Source: an uncultured Cellvibrio sp. (GTDB lineage: Bacteria; Pseudomonadota; Gammaproteobacteria; Pseudomonadales; Cellvibrionaceae). From it: a DNA stretch of 9,245 nt. Of the stretch, positions 1 to 6,581 are shown one piece after another. The number at the start of each line of letters is the position of its first letter. Within the stretch, counting starts at the first letter, position 1. The stretch covers positions 1-9,245 of the forward strand of contig CAMLRJ010000098.1 in the NCBI GenBank assembly GCA_946482345.1. The letters run 5' to 3'. A model generated the notes under the pieces. It saw only the letters and a list, made by a program, of their open reading frames with translations. It made no database searches and had not been told where the DNA came from. The translations under genes were made by a program, and so were the position numbers.

Positions 1-672
1 AAAAATCTTGCAGAAAGCTGGACTACAAAAGGGCTTTCAAATGCAATTGGAAAATTCTTTGATGATGTTGATAGCAGCATGCAACATCTGGAGCGTGAAA
101 TTGACCGGGTGAACAGAGTAGTAAAATCCATTTACTCTCGCCCTGAACACGGTATACGCGATGGCGATTTGATGATCAGTCATTTATTGAAAATTCAAAA
201 ACAGCGTCGCCGTCTTCGTCAATTACACAATCACGCCAATGATTTCCGCGCATCACTTTCCAATTTGTTGAGTAGTAAAAGTACATTCATCAGCCGGTTT
301 ATCAGCAGTCTGGTGAATGAAGTACGACAAGTGTATGTGGATATCAATCAGCATATTGTGTATTGGTTGCGCGAAGCGTTGGCGCCTTTGCATCATCACA
401 ATCAATATCAAAAACATTTACTGGAGCAGCACATGCTGCGACTCGCACAACTGCAAGGTACAAAAAATACCTTGGCGCAGCAGGTTGAAAGTTTGCAGAC
501 AAATTATTATCAAATGCAGGCCGCACTCCAGCAGCTTGAACCTTTGTATCATCAGGTTATTAAATCGCCCATGCAGGACAGGATTGAAGATAGATTGGTT
601 GAAAATCCGGTTTCTTCTGTGAAAACAGCCGATATAGTGCCACTAAAGTCATGGCAAAATAATCGGCAGTAA
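1..672 (+). CDS. C-terminal part of a probable dynamin-like GTPase family protein (5' end outside window)
   Basis: The frame is open from the first base, so the gene enters from the left; 223 residues are visible, ending at a TAA at 670-672. The ATG at position 79 is probably internal, because the 26 codons before it are open and read as ordinary protein. No GTPase motif is visible, as expected if the N-terminal domain is missing. What remains is almost entirely helical: basic heptad-like stretches (LKIQKQRRRLRQL), an amphipathic segment (FISRFISSLVNEVRQVY), WLREALAPL, and a late coiled-coil-like region (LLEQHMLRLAQLQ onward). This pattern resembles, from memory, the stalk and tail of dynamin-family proteins of gammaproteobacteria. 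Another large coiled-coil protein is possible. It converges on the pigment operon and is probably unrelated to it. Confidence 0.5.
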   Translation, partial: KNLAESWTTKGLSNAIGKFFDDVDSSMQHLEREIDRVNRVVKSIYSRPEHGIRDGDLMISHLLKIQKQRRRLRQLHNHANDFRASLSNLLSSKSTFISRFISSLVNEVRQVYVDINQHIVYWLREALAPLHHHNQYQKHLLEQHMLRLAQLQGTKNTLAQQVESLQTNYYQMQAALQQLEPLYHQVIKSPMQDRIEDRLVENPVSSVKTADIVPLKSWQNNRQ

Positions 673-680
673 TCAGCATG

Positions 681-863
681 TTATCCCTGTAGTTTTCTGG
701 CTTCATACTCCAACATTACGGGAATGCCGTCCCGTACGGGGTAAGCCAAGCCGCTCTTTTCGCAAATTAATTCTTGTGCCTGGCGATCATAAACCAGAGA
801 GCCTTTACTGATCGGGCAGACCAGTAATGACAAAAGTTGCTCTGGGATTTGTTTGTTTTCCAT
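681..863 (-). CDS. ycaR: Trm112/UPF0434-family small protein (YcaR-like)
   Basis: This 60-residue protein has the family hallmark [14 protein letters not shown] near residues 13-26, then ELIC and [18 protein letters not shown] at the C-terminus, matching the E. coli YcaR pattern in length and layout. The second cysteine of the usual CPxC knuckle is Ser (CPIS), so a four-Cys zinc site is unlikely. Eukaryotic and archaeal Trm112 proteins activate methyltransferases; the bacterial stand-alone form has no settled role. It is often found near lpxK and kdsB, which are not seen here. The start is preceded by AGAAGAG about 9 nt upstream. It lies 29 bp after the exported repeat-protein gene on the same strand, so it could be the last gene of the operon or have its own promoter. 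It stops 8 bp from the convergent gene. Confidence 0.85.
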   Translation of the reverse strand: MENKQIPEQLLSLLVCPISKGSLVYDRQAQELICEKSGLAYPVRDGIPVMLEYEARKLQG

Positions 864-892
864 TTTAATGATCTCTTCTAATCAGGGGTATT

Positions 893-1651
893 TTATAAAT
901 ATGCAGCATATTTCTTGGCATATTTGGCCAGCTTTTTATTTGTCTGTGGATTATTCGCTACTTCTTCTAAAATGGTTTTGTATTCTTTATTGCCAGACTC
1001 TGCAAGAGTTCTACACATCCAAGAGTATGCATCAACATCGTCAGCAGTGCTGGCGCTTGCATACTTCTCTTTTAACTTGATACTTAGAATGTTGGTCAAT
1101 TCTAAATTAGCTACATGGTTAAAATATACCTTGCGTGTAGCCACACCCATTAAATCCCCGCGGTTTGAATTAAACATGTTTTTAATGCGCAGAAGATCAA
1201 GTTCGGTCTGTGATTTTGCTGCGTCAGTACCGGCTGAAATAATAGGATTCCAAACTGTAAATTGATCAATTCTATTAAGTGCAATTTTTACGTGCTTGCG
1301 CAGTTTTTTTGGTGCTTCGCTGTTAAATATATTATTCAGCAGTTCTTTATGCTTAGGGTCACCAGAAAGAGCCAAGCCTTTAGCAAGCCAGGAATTTGTT
1401 TCCAAATCTACTTTGGATTCGCTCATGTAGCCTGCCTTTAATCTTTCTGCCGGGGTAGTAAATACTGAGGAATCAGAAATCCCCGTCCACTCCAATAAAT
1501 CAATAGCTTTTTTAACTTGAGCTGAGCCGCCAGCAAAGTTCTTTTTAATTTCTTCTTTTTCTGCGGCAATCAAACTATTTTCTGCAAGGCTCAGTGTTGA
1601 ACAGAGCAGAAATAAAAGCGTGGTAATAAATTTAAAATATTTTAATAGCAT
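893..1651 (-). CDS. Exported helical-repeat protein of unknown function in the pigment operon
   Basis: I do not recognise this 252-residue protein. It begins with a classical signal peptide (MLLKYFKF, then a hydrophobic core, likely cut after LSLA at residue 23), so a periplasmic location is inferred. Cys17 is not in a lipobox context (FLLC), so a lipoprotein is unlikely. The mature part is rich in Lys and helix formers and contains two similar segments, roughly residues 71-127 and 193-250. Both share the pattern LK..Y.S.S, then SW....LA.SG...(Y/H)K..L, then KKL.K..K. This looks like a duplicated HEAT-like helical module. No catalytic motif is seen. It starts 10 bp after the second dehydratase gene with a strong AAGGAG that overlaps that gene's stop codon, so co-transcription with the pigment genes is likely. 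A role in carrying or anchoring the product in the envelope is only a guess. Confidence 0.8.
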   Translation of the reverse strand: MLLKYFKFITTLLFLLCSTLSLAENSLIAAEKEEIKKNFAGGSAQVKKAIDLLEWTGISDSSVFTTPAERLKAGYMSESKVDLETNSWLAKGLALSGDPKHKELLNNIFNSEAPKKLRKHVKIALNRIDQFTVWNPIISAGTDAAKSQTELDLLRIKNMFNSNRGDLMGVATRKVYFNHVANLELTNILSIKLKEKYASASTADDVDAYSWMCRTLAESGNKEYKTILEEVANNPQTNKKLAKYAKKYAAYL

Positions 1652-1657
1652 GGCGTT

Positions 1658-1663
1658 CTCCTT
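1658..1663 (-). promoter_or_regulatory. Strong Shine-Dalgarno (AAGGAG) of the exported repeat protein
   Basis: AAGGAG lies 6 nt upstream of the ATG at 1651 on the minus strand and overlaps the TAA (1662-1664) of the preceding dehydratase gene. It is the best ribosome site on the minus strand of the window, which supports the chosen start and suggests stronger translation than the overlapping genes before it. Confidence 0.75.
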
Positions 1664-2093
1664 AATTGGACGGTTGGCTGAGATAATTTAAATAAATTTT
1701 TCCAGAAATTAGGCTGATATTGGTCTGCATTGCATCAAAGTTATAAACACAACCCGTTTCATTTATTAATAAACAGATTGCGGTTATTTCAATTTCTGCA
1801 TCAGGATGAATTTTTTGCGCTAAAACAACATCCTTAACGGCACCTATATAGGCGGATTTTGGTATGCCACAAGATCCACTCAATAATGAAAGGTGAACAG
1901 CAACTGCTTGTGCAGCGTACTCTATCAAGATTGTGTTGTCCAACAGACCCTCTTCAACCAGAGGGTTATTGGGTGATAGAAAATTAACGGCACTACAACG
2001 AATAGTGTTGTCATCCCATGTGGTTACTTTTTCAAGTAAGGACATATTCTTGCCGTGAGGAATCAGCTTTGCAATATCAACTGCATTTAACAT
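1662..2093 (-). CDS. ApeP-type hot-dog 3-hydroxyacyl-ACP dehydratase (COG4706-like)
   Basis: The 143-residue protein has the layout of the hot-dog dehydratase found in aryl polyene clusters: IPHGKNMSLLEKV (residues 11-23), NPLVEEG (43-49), then the helix LIEYAAQAVAVH (56-67), where Glu58 matches the acidic residue of FabZ/FabA (IE..AQ). The expected role is removal of water from 3-hydroxyacyl-ACP intermediates to build the polyene. No histidine occurs between His13 and His67; by FabZ spacing (His 14 residues before Glu) residue 44 is Pro. The other hot-dog protein of this operon has the His but not the acid, so the two may work as a heterodimer. The start overlaps the stop of the KS-like gene by 7 bp (ATGTTAA), indicating coupled translation. 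Confidence 0.82.
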   Translation of the reverse strand: MLNAVDIAKLIPHGKNMSLLEKVTTWDDNTIRCSAVNFLSPNNPLVEEGLLDNTILIEYAAQAVAVHLSLLSGSCGIPKSAYIGAVKDVVLAQKIHPDAEIEITAICLLINETGCVYNFDAMQTNISLISGKIYLNYLSQPSN

Positions 2094-2878
2094 GGTTCAA
2101 GCCTTACTTTGTAGGTTGGGCCGGAATCAATATTAAAGAAAATGTCAGCTGTTTTTTTTAAGCTAATATTTTCTAAAAGGGGGAGGGATCTCGCCGCCGG
2201 ATTGGTCTCTCGCAAAAAAGACACTTGGGGATTTGATGGCGTTTCTGCTGTTTGCGATGTGGTTGATATTTCCAACTTTGCCAGAGTTTTTGAATCGGGT
2301 GTTGGTGTTAGCAATAATGAAATACCAAAATCATGTAACACTTTTCTTTTTTTCAATAAAGGTTCTGGTGGAGAAGTGTCGTAAGCAGCGAACAAAACAG
2401 GTTGTTGTTCTTGTTCACAAAATGACATGGCCTCACATAAGCCTACAATAAAACTATCATCCAAAGCAGAAATGCTTGTAGATGCCAGATGGCTTTGTGC
2501 CGCTATACTCCAATAACCGGCCGCTGAATTATGCACGGAATTATGAAATTGTGTAGGAGATACCATTTTTTCTGGTGTACATAAGGTTCTACAAATTTGA
2601 TCAATAATAAAATGATCACCATCAGAGGATGCAAAAACACTGGCACACTCATTCATCTTAATTGATGACTGCGACATAGCATCTTCGCAAATACGAAATG
2701 CGAGCCGTATCATCTCTGTAGCGCGTCGTCGTTCATTGGGTGGCAATAAATCAGGCTTATATTTATCCAGTTCAAAAAAATGATAATCGATTTCACCTGA
2801 TAATATTTTAGAGGCTTGTTGCCAATTCTGCATTCCTGGTGCAGCCATACCAATTGAATGAATATAAGCATTTATCAT
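2087..2878 (-). CDS. KS-like chain-length-factor protein (ApeC-type, Ketoacyl-synt_2)
   Basis: This 263-residue protein resembles the N-terminal half of a ketosynthase and matches the short KS-like protein of aryl polyene clusters. Its signature is SPTQFHNSVHNSAAGYWSIA at residues 107-126, followed by the glycine-poor strand ISALDDSFIVGLCEAM. The active-site Cys motif (TACSS) and the two His motifs of a true KS are absent, so it is unlikely to condense by itself. The family is thought to pair with the active KS as a chain-length factor. The start is fixed by the ATGA overlap with the frame-restored end of the upstream KS gene (2875-2878). The region at residues 205-235 (TSQTAETPSNP) looks like a variable linker. 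It is followed, with a 7-bp overlap, by the ApeP-type dehydratase. Confidence 0.85.
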   Translation of the reverse strand: MINAYIHSIGMAAPGMQNWQQASKILSGEIDYHFFELDKYKPDLLPPNERRRATEMIRLAFRICEDAMSQSSIKMNECASVFASSDGDHFIIDQICRTLCTPEKMVSPTQFHNSVHNSAAGYWSIAAQSHLASTSISALDDSFIVGLCEAMSFCEQEQQPVLFAAYDTSPPEPLLKKRKVLHDFGISLLLTPTPDSKTLAKLEISTTSQTAETPSNPQVSFLRETNPAARSLPLLENISLKKTADIFFNIDSGPTYKVRLEPC

Positions 2879-2954
2879 TGGAGTCTTCCCAAAACTAGGC
2901 TGGCGTTACTGCCGCCAAAACCAAAAGAATTGCTCAGTGCCCTATTAATTTTTT
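2875..2954 (-). pseudogene. Out-of-frame C-terminal coding segment of the ketosynthase
   Basis: In the -1 frame relative to the KS, this stretch reads INRALSNSFGFGGSNASLVL and then GRLQ before TGA at 2875-2877. That is the canonical C-terminus of beta-ketoacyl synthases, including the GFGG(S/T)NA loop that lines the active site. It has no start of its own. It joins the KS at an A6 run (minus strand, 2949-2954): seven As instead of six would give one continuous 394-codon gene ending in an ATGA overlap with the next gene. See the finding on the KS frameshift. Confidence 0.88.
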
Positions 2955-4043
2955 ATTGATGGGCTGGCTAATAATGCGAATATTCATGTTGCTATCAATA
3001 TTAGTAATGTTGAGATTTTGTGGAAGCAATTGATGTTGAATGGATTGCAAACAAATGCAAGCCTCAATAATTCCGGCGGCACCCAAGGTGTGTCCCGTCC
3101 AACCTTTTGTGGAGCTTGCAGGAACGGAATTGCCAACAAAACGATTGACGGCTATAGATTCAGCCGAATCATTGGCAAGTGTTCCTGTGCCGTGCAAATT
3201 AATATAATCGATTGAATCTTGCGTTATGCTGGCTTTTTGTAATGCCATTTCCATCGCCAAATAAGCGCCTTCTCCATCGGGGTGCGGTGACGACATATGA
3301 TAAGCATCACTGCTTTCGCCAAAGCCCAGCAACCATAAATCAGCATCCGTATTTTTTTCAAGAATAGCAAAGCCTCCACCCTCTCCAATCGAAATACCAC
3401 TGCGTGTTGCGTCAAAAGGTTTACAAGGGTGAGTTGATAACAGTTGCAGCGAATGAAAGCCATAAAGTGTTGTTAAACAGAGGCTATCAACACCACCAAC
3501 AATCGCAGCATCACAAGCGCCGGAGTTAATCGCTCTTTGTGCGGATGCAAACACTTTTGCACTGGAAGAGCATGCGGTAGAAATTGATATGCAAGGGCCG
3601 CGGAGTGCAAACACTTTTTGAATAAATTTTGCTATCGAAGAAATATTATGCGTAGTTGAATGATGATACCAATCAGGCAGATGCTCTGTGGATTCCATAT
3701 AAGCCAATTCGGATTGGAGAATGCCCGAGGTACTGGTTCCCATAAAAACTCCCACCCGATCCGATCCATAAGTGGCGATAATTTTTTGTGCTTCGGTTAG
3801 AAAATTATCCTGATTAAGCGCCAGCCATGCCAATCGATTATTACGACAATCAAATTCTTTCCATTGACCGGGCAGCGCAATATCCAAATTATCAACTTCA
3901 CCTATCCATGTCGCTAAATTGGTATTGGGGAAATCGCAGGGTTTGAGACCAGAGGTTCCGGATTCAATCGATTTCCAATTCGCTTGATTACCCGCGCCCA
4001 AACAGCTGGTATAAGTGAAGTGATTAATTGCGAGTGGATTCAT
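2934..4043 (-). CDS. Beta-ketoacyl-ACP synthase of the aryl polyene system, C-terminus lost by frameshift
   Basis: This is the condensing enzyme that extends the aryl starter with malonyl-ACP units. All three catalytic residues are visible, numbering from the upstream ATG at 4058: Cys163 in ISTACSSSAKV, His289 in LHGTGTLANDSAE, and His323 in GWTGHTLGAAG. GVFMGTSTSG, GGVDSL and FDATRSG are also typical of the family. I prefer the start at 4043 (MNPLAINHF) because GGA lies just upstream and KS proteins usually begin near this strand; 4058 (MISGKM) is possible. The preceding acyltransferase gene overlaps by 20 bp. As read, the protein ends ..INKKLIGH, while the expected C-terminus continues in the -1 frame. 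Without the GFGGSNA loop the enzyme is probably inactive, so a sequence error or a recent mutation must be considered. Confidence 0.92.
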   Translation of the reverse strand: MNPLAINHFTYTSCLGAGNQANWKSIESGTSGLKPCDFPNTNLATWIGEVDNLDIALPGQWKEFDCRNNRLAWLALNQDNFLTEAQKIIATYGSDRVGVFMGTSTSGILQSELAYMESTEHLPDWYHHSTTHNISSIAKFIQKVFALRGPCISISTACSSSAKVFASAQRAINSGACDAAIVGGVDSLCLTTLYGFHSLQLLSTHPCKPFDATRSGISIGEGGGFAILEKNTDADLWLLGFGESSDAYHMSSPHPDGEGAYLAMEMALQKASITQDSIDYINLHGTGTLANDSAESIAVNRFVGNSVPASSTKGWTGHTLGAAGIIEACICLQSIQHQLLPQNLNITNIDSNMNIRIISQPINKKLIGH

Positions 4044-4923
4044 TTTTCCAGAAATCATAAAAATTAAACCAGTTAAAAGGATATTTTATGGCGTAGCCTT
4101 CCAGCGTTTTAACATATTCATGTATAGCACCTTGAATAATCTTGTCCCTTTCTTTTCTGGATGCGCCAAGATTTTCACTGATCAGCTTGAAGTCCAGTCG
4201 ATACTGATTGTCGCCAAGGTAAATACCAAAACAAGCGACTACGGGTACTTTTAATACGCTGGCAAATTGCCATGCGCTCATCGGAAATTGTGCTGGACGA
4301 CCTAAAAATTCACATTCTACCGTCGTCTCATTCGGATGACACCTATCAACCATCGCGCCAATATTAAATGAATGGTTAATTGCTTCGTTAAGCGTAAGCG
4401 CAAGCGCAGGCGCTGGTGTATTAGTGTCTATGATTTGTGTTGCCAACTGTGGATTCAGTTCTTGAAGTAATTGCATGAAATTGGCGTTGTGTTTGACATC
4501 CAACAATATTTTAATCGGAATGTGTTGCGTATACGCTGCCAGGGCTCGCATTACATCGAAACTGCCCAGATGAGACGTGACTAGCATGCAGCCCTTTTTT
4601 TTGACCAAATCAAAAATATCACTCTCCTCAATTAATATATCAAATTGAGTCAATTGGTTTTTTAAAATAAAAAAACGATCCACGGACACGCGTGCAAAGG
4701 TCATGAAATGCATAAACACTTGAGCAAAAGATACGGGTTGTTGCGTTGCGTGCCTCAAAAATTGTTTCGAGCTATTAACAGCAGCCTTAGCTGTCAGTAC
4801 ATAATAAAAAATAATGGGGTATAGCAAGAAAAAAATAACTGACCGGCCACAATAATGAGCGATTATTGCTAATAATTTTATAGCAGGCAGGCTTCCTTTT
4901 TCTTTAGTGTTTTTCCAGGACAT
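4024..4923 (-). CDS. LpxL/HtrB-family lipid acyltransferase of the pigment cluster
   Basis: The 299-residue protein belongs to the lauroyl/myristoyl acyltransferase family. The catalytic HX4D box is SHLGSFD (His118, Asp123), GAMVDR (residues 189-194) is the second conserved block, and the C-terminus PFNWFNFYDFW (282-292) is typical of the group. A hydrophobic N-terminal segment (SVIFFLLYPIIFYYVL, about 28-43) should anchor it to the inner membrane. In aryl polyene clusters such an enzyme is thought to transfer acyl groups to the lipid to which the pigment is attached. Its position between the dehydratase and the KS, with 20-bp overlaps on both sides, argues for this role rather than lipid A maturation. 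The exact acyl donor and acceptor cannot be read from the sequence. Confidence 0.88.
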   Translation of the reverse strand: MSWKNTKEKGSLPAIKLLAIIAHYCGRSVIFFLLYPIIFYYVLTAKAAVNSSKQFLRHATQQPVSFAQVFMHFMTFARVSVDRFFILKNQLTQFDILIEESDIFDLVKKKGCMLVTSHLGSFDVMRALAAYTQHIPIKILLDVKHNANFMQLLQELNPQLATQIIDTNTPAPALALTLNEAINHSFNIGAMVDRCHPNETTVECEFLGRPAQFPMSAWQFASVLKVPVVACFGIYLGDNQYRLDFKLISENLGASRKERDKIIQGAIHEYVKTLEGYAIKYPFNWFNFYDFWKNESTRN

Positions 4924-5224
4924 TCCGATATTCCATTTGGCCCTTTATGACAATCAAGTCGTCAACTGTGCATTCCAGATTGAAACTGTTGGGGCGGGCA
5001 GCAGACTGTTGGGTTATTACATGCATTATATGTTTGGGTCTTACAGAAGCTAAAAACTTTATCGTTTTAATCTTACTGATTTCACAATGTGTTCTGCTTT
5101 CAATCTCTCTCACTATCCATTTGAGCAATAGCGCGCCTGGAACCAATGCGTCACCTGGAAAGTGATCAGCGAAACACGGGTGTTCTGCCGGGATGAGTAT
5201 TTGAAATTGAACATCAGTTTGCAT
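4904..5224 (-). CDS. ApeI-type FabZ-like hot-dog dehydratase
   Basis: This short single hot-dog domain protein (106 residues from the preferred start) has the FabZ/FabA active-site signature HPCFADHFPG followed by VPGALLLKW. His29 (numbered from the upstream ATG at 5248) is the catalytic histidine. At the position of the catalytic Glu/Asp, 14 residues later, it has Lys43. KTIKFLASVRP matches the KF..PV.PG strand of FabZ. The start at 5224 (MQTDVQF) is preferred: it overlaps the ligase stop by 11 bp and has GGA upstream. The ATG at 5248 would overlap by 35 bp. Its likely job is dehydration of 3-hydroxyacyl-ACP, perhaps only when paired with the second hot-dog protein encoded about 3 kb further down the operon. 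Confidence 0.85.
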   Translation of the reverse strand: MQTDVQFQILIPAEHPCFADHFPGDALVPGALLLKWIVREIESRTHCEISKIKTIKFLASVRPKHIMHVITQQSAARPNSFNLECTVDDLIVIKGQMEYRNVLEKH

Positions 5225-6581
5225 GGTGTTTTTTCCATAGTTGTTCAATTACGTCGCGCGAAATTTTTCCGGTTTCGTTTCTTGGCAATCTGTTAATGAT
5301 TGTTAGTGGTCGAGGAATAAATGTTGGATCTATTTTTAATGCGAGCGCGGTAATTAATTCTTTTTCGGATAGGCTACTCACTACAAACGCGGCAGTTCGG
5401 ACCTCAACCTCTTCTTGTGTGTTGGGCAAAAATACTATTGCATCTTCTACGCCATCGATTTCAAGAAGTTGAATAGTAATATCGGCCAATGACGACCGTT
5501 TGCCTCCAATATTGATTAAGTCGGTTGCACGCCCCGATAAGGTAAAGTGCTCCGGTGATTCAATTTTTATTTGATCCTGAATAATGGCTTCTTCCATTAG
5601 GTGAGAGGCTGTGGCAATAGTTTTGTCACCATATTGATTTAATCTAAAACCATTTAAGAGTTGCCACCGGGAAGACTGCGTGGGTTGTCGAGTTGCCATG
5701 CTGCCTGCTTCGGTGCAACCAAAAATTTCCCAGACTTTTGTATTCAACAGTTTTTCGCTTTTTTCGGCTGTTTGAATATCGAGAGGTGCTGTGGCGGAAA
5801 TTAATCCATAAATTCCTGACATTTCAAGATTGGAGTTAATCATGGTGCGCAGATGAATGGGCGTCGTTATCAATAATGTTTTTGTAGAATAGGTGGCGAG
5901 TGCATGCTGGATATCAAAAGGAAAAAAAGGTTTTGAACTGTCGAACATTAAGCCTGCTTGTAAAGGCAACATAATGGTGGTTTCCAAACCATACATATGT
6001 TGCGCCGGTACCGTGCCAACAATTACCAGATCCTGATTTTTTCCTTCAATAATGCGCAGGCTGAGTAGTTGAGCTGTTGTTGCTAATGTGCCCCATATTT
6101 TGGGGTTGGCTGCCGGTTTTCCTGTGCTGCCGGAAGTAAAGGCAATGGCCACTAATTGTGTAAAAGGAATAGAGGGGCAGTGATTAATCGCGGGGTGACT
6201 AATCGGATGGTGAATGACATTTGCTAAATAATCGGCAACATTGATCGTGGTTAATGGAAATTTTTCTGTGCAATCGGCAACAGCAAAGGAGGTATTGTAT
6301 TCTTTGCTGAGGTTTTCAAGCGTTTGCCATTGTTTGTTGTTGGGTAAAAGATTAACAATTTTCTTTAAGGCTAATGCACAAAAAGCAACAGCAAAATAAT
6401 ATCGATTTTGACAAAGGTTCACTATATGGCTTACATCCGGCAATTGCGCCGATAAATGCAATACGTCCGATATAAAATCCTGCTGGGTTTTGGTCTGCGA
6501 TTGGTGAAATGCCAGAACCTTTTCTGCCGAAAAAGGATTGATGATGGCAATTTCCTGATCGTGAATCTTGCTCGAATTCAT
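5214..6581 (-). CDS. Aryl-ACP/CoA ligase (ANL adenylating enzyme, ApeH/XanA2-like)
   Basis: The 455-residue enzyme contains the ANL-family motifs in order: P-loop FTSGSTGKP (148-156), TAPLD (264-268), EIFGCTEAG (285-293), SGRATDLINIGGKR (349-362), and RNETGKISR (434-442), where Lys439 is the catalytic lysine of the C-terminal subdomain. It is shorter than usual acyl-CoA ligases (about 500-550) but fits the compact ligases of aryl polyene clusters. The inferred reaction is ATP-dependent activation of hydroxybenzoate and its transfer to the ACP encoded two genes upstream; the chorismatase across the promoter region would supply the acid. The start is set by an ATGA overlap with the membrane-protein gene. 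The aryl substrate is inferred from context only. Confidence 0.9.
   Translation of the reverse strand: MNSSKIHDQEIAIINPFSAEKVLAFHQSQTKTQQDFISDVLHLSAQLPDVSHIVNLCQNRYYFAVAFCALALKKIVNLLPNNKQWQTLENLSKEYNTSFAVADCTEKFPLTTINVADYLANVIHHPISHPAINHCPSIPFTQLVAIAFTSGSTGKPAANPKIWGTLATTAQLLSLRIIEGKNQDLVIVGTVPAQHMYGLETTIMLPLQAGLMFDSSKPFFPFDIQHALATYSTKTLLITTPIHLRTMINSNLEMSGIYGLISATAPLDIQTAEKSEKLLNTKVWEIFGCTEAGSMATRQPTQSSRWQLLNGFRLNQYGDKTIATASHLMEEAIIQDQIKIESPEHFTLSGRATDLINIGGKRSSLADITIQLLEIDGVEDAIVFLPNTQEEVEVRTAAFVVSSLSEKELITALALKIDPTFIPRPLTIINRLPRNETGKISRDVIEQLWKKHHAN

Noticed and set aside
718..740. Hairpin ACGGGA-ATGCCG-TCCCGT and the palindrome CCCGTACGGG, considered as a terminator for the plus-strand gene
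   Set aside because: It encodes the conserved VRDGIP segment of the YcaR-like protein and is not followed by a T run on either strand.
2895..2954. Programmed -1 frameshift signal (A6 plus a downstream TGGCG/CGCCA hairpin)
   Set aside because: The hairpin is about 35 nt from the slip site, too far to stimulate it, and the P-site codon would re-pair with TAA. A simple indel explains the data better.
4391..4414. Short GCG-rich microrepeat (gcgtaa gcgcaa gcgcag gcgct)
   Set aside because: It encodes the Ala/Leu-rich helix APALALTL within the acyltransferase. It is too short and imperfect to be a functional repeat.
1662..6581. Housekeeping fatty-acid synthesis (fab) cluster
   Set aside because: There is no FabD, FabG or FabH. 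The ligase, LpxL-like acyltransferase, COG4648-like membrane protein and Cys-less KS partner are specific to aryl polyene-type clusters.
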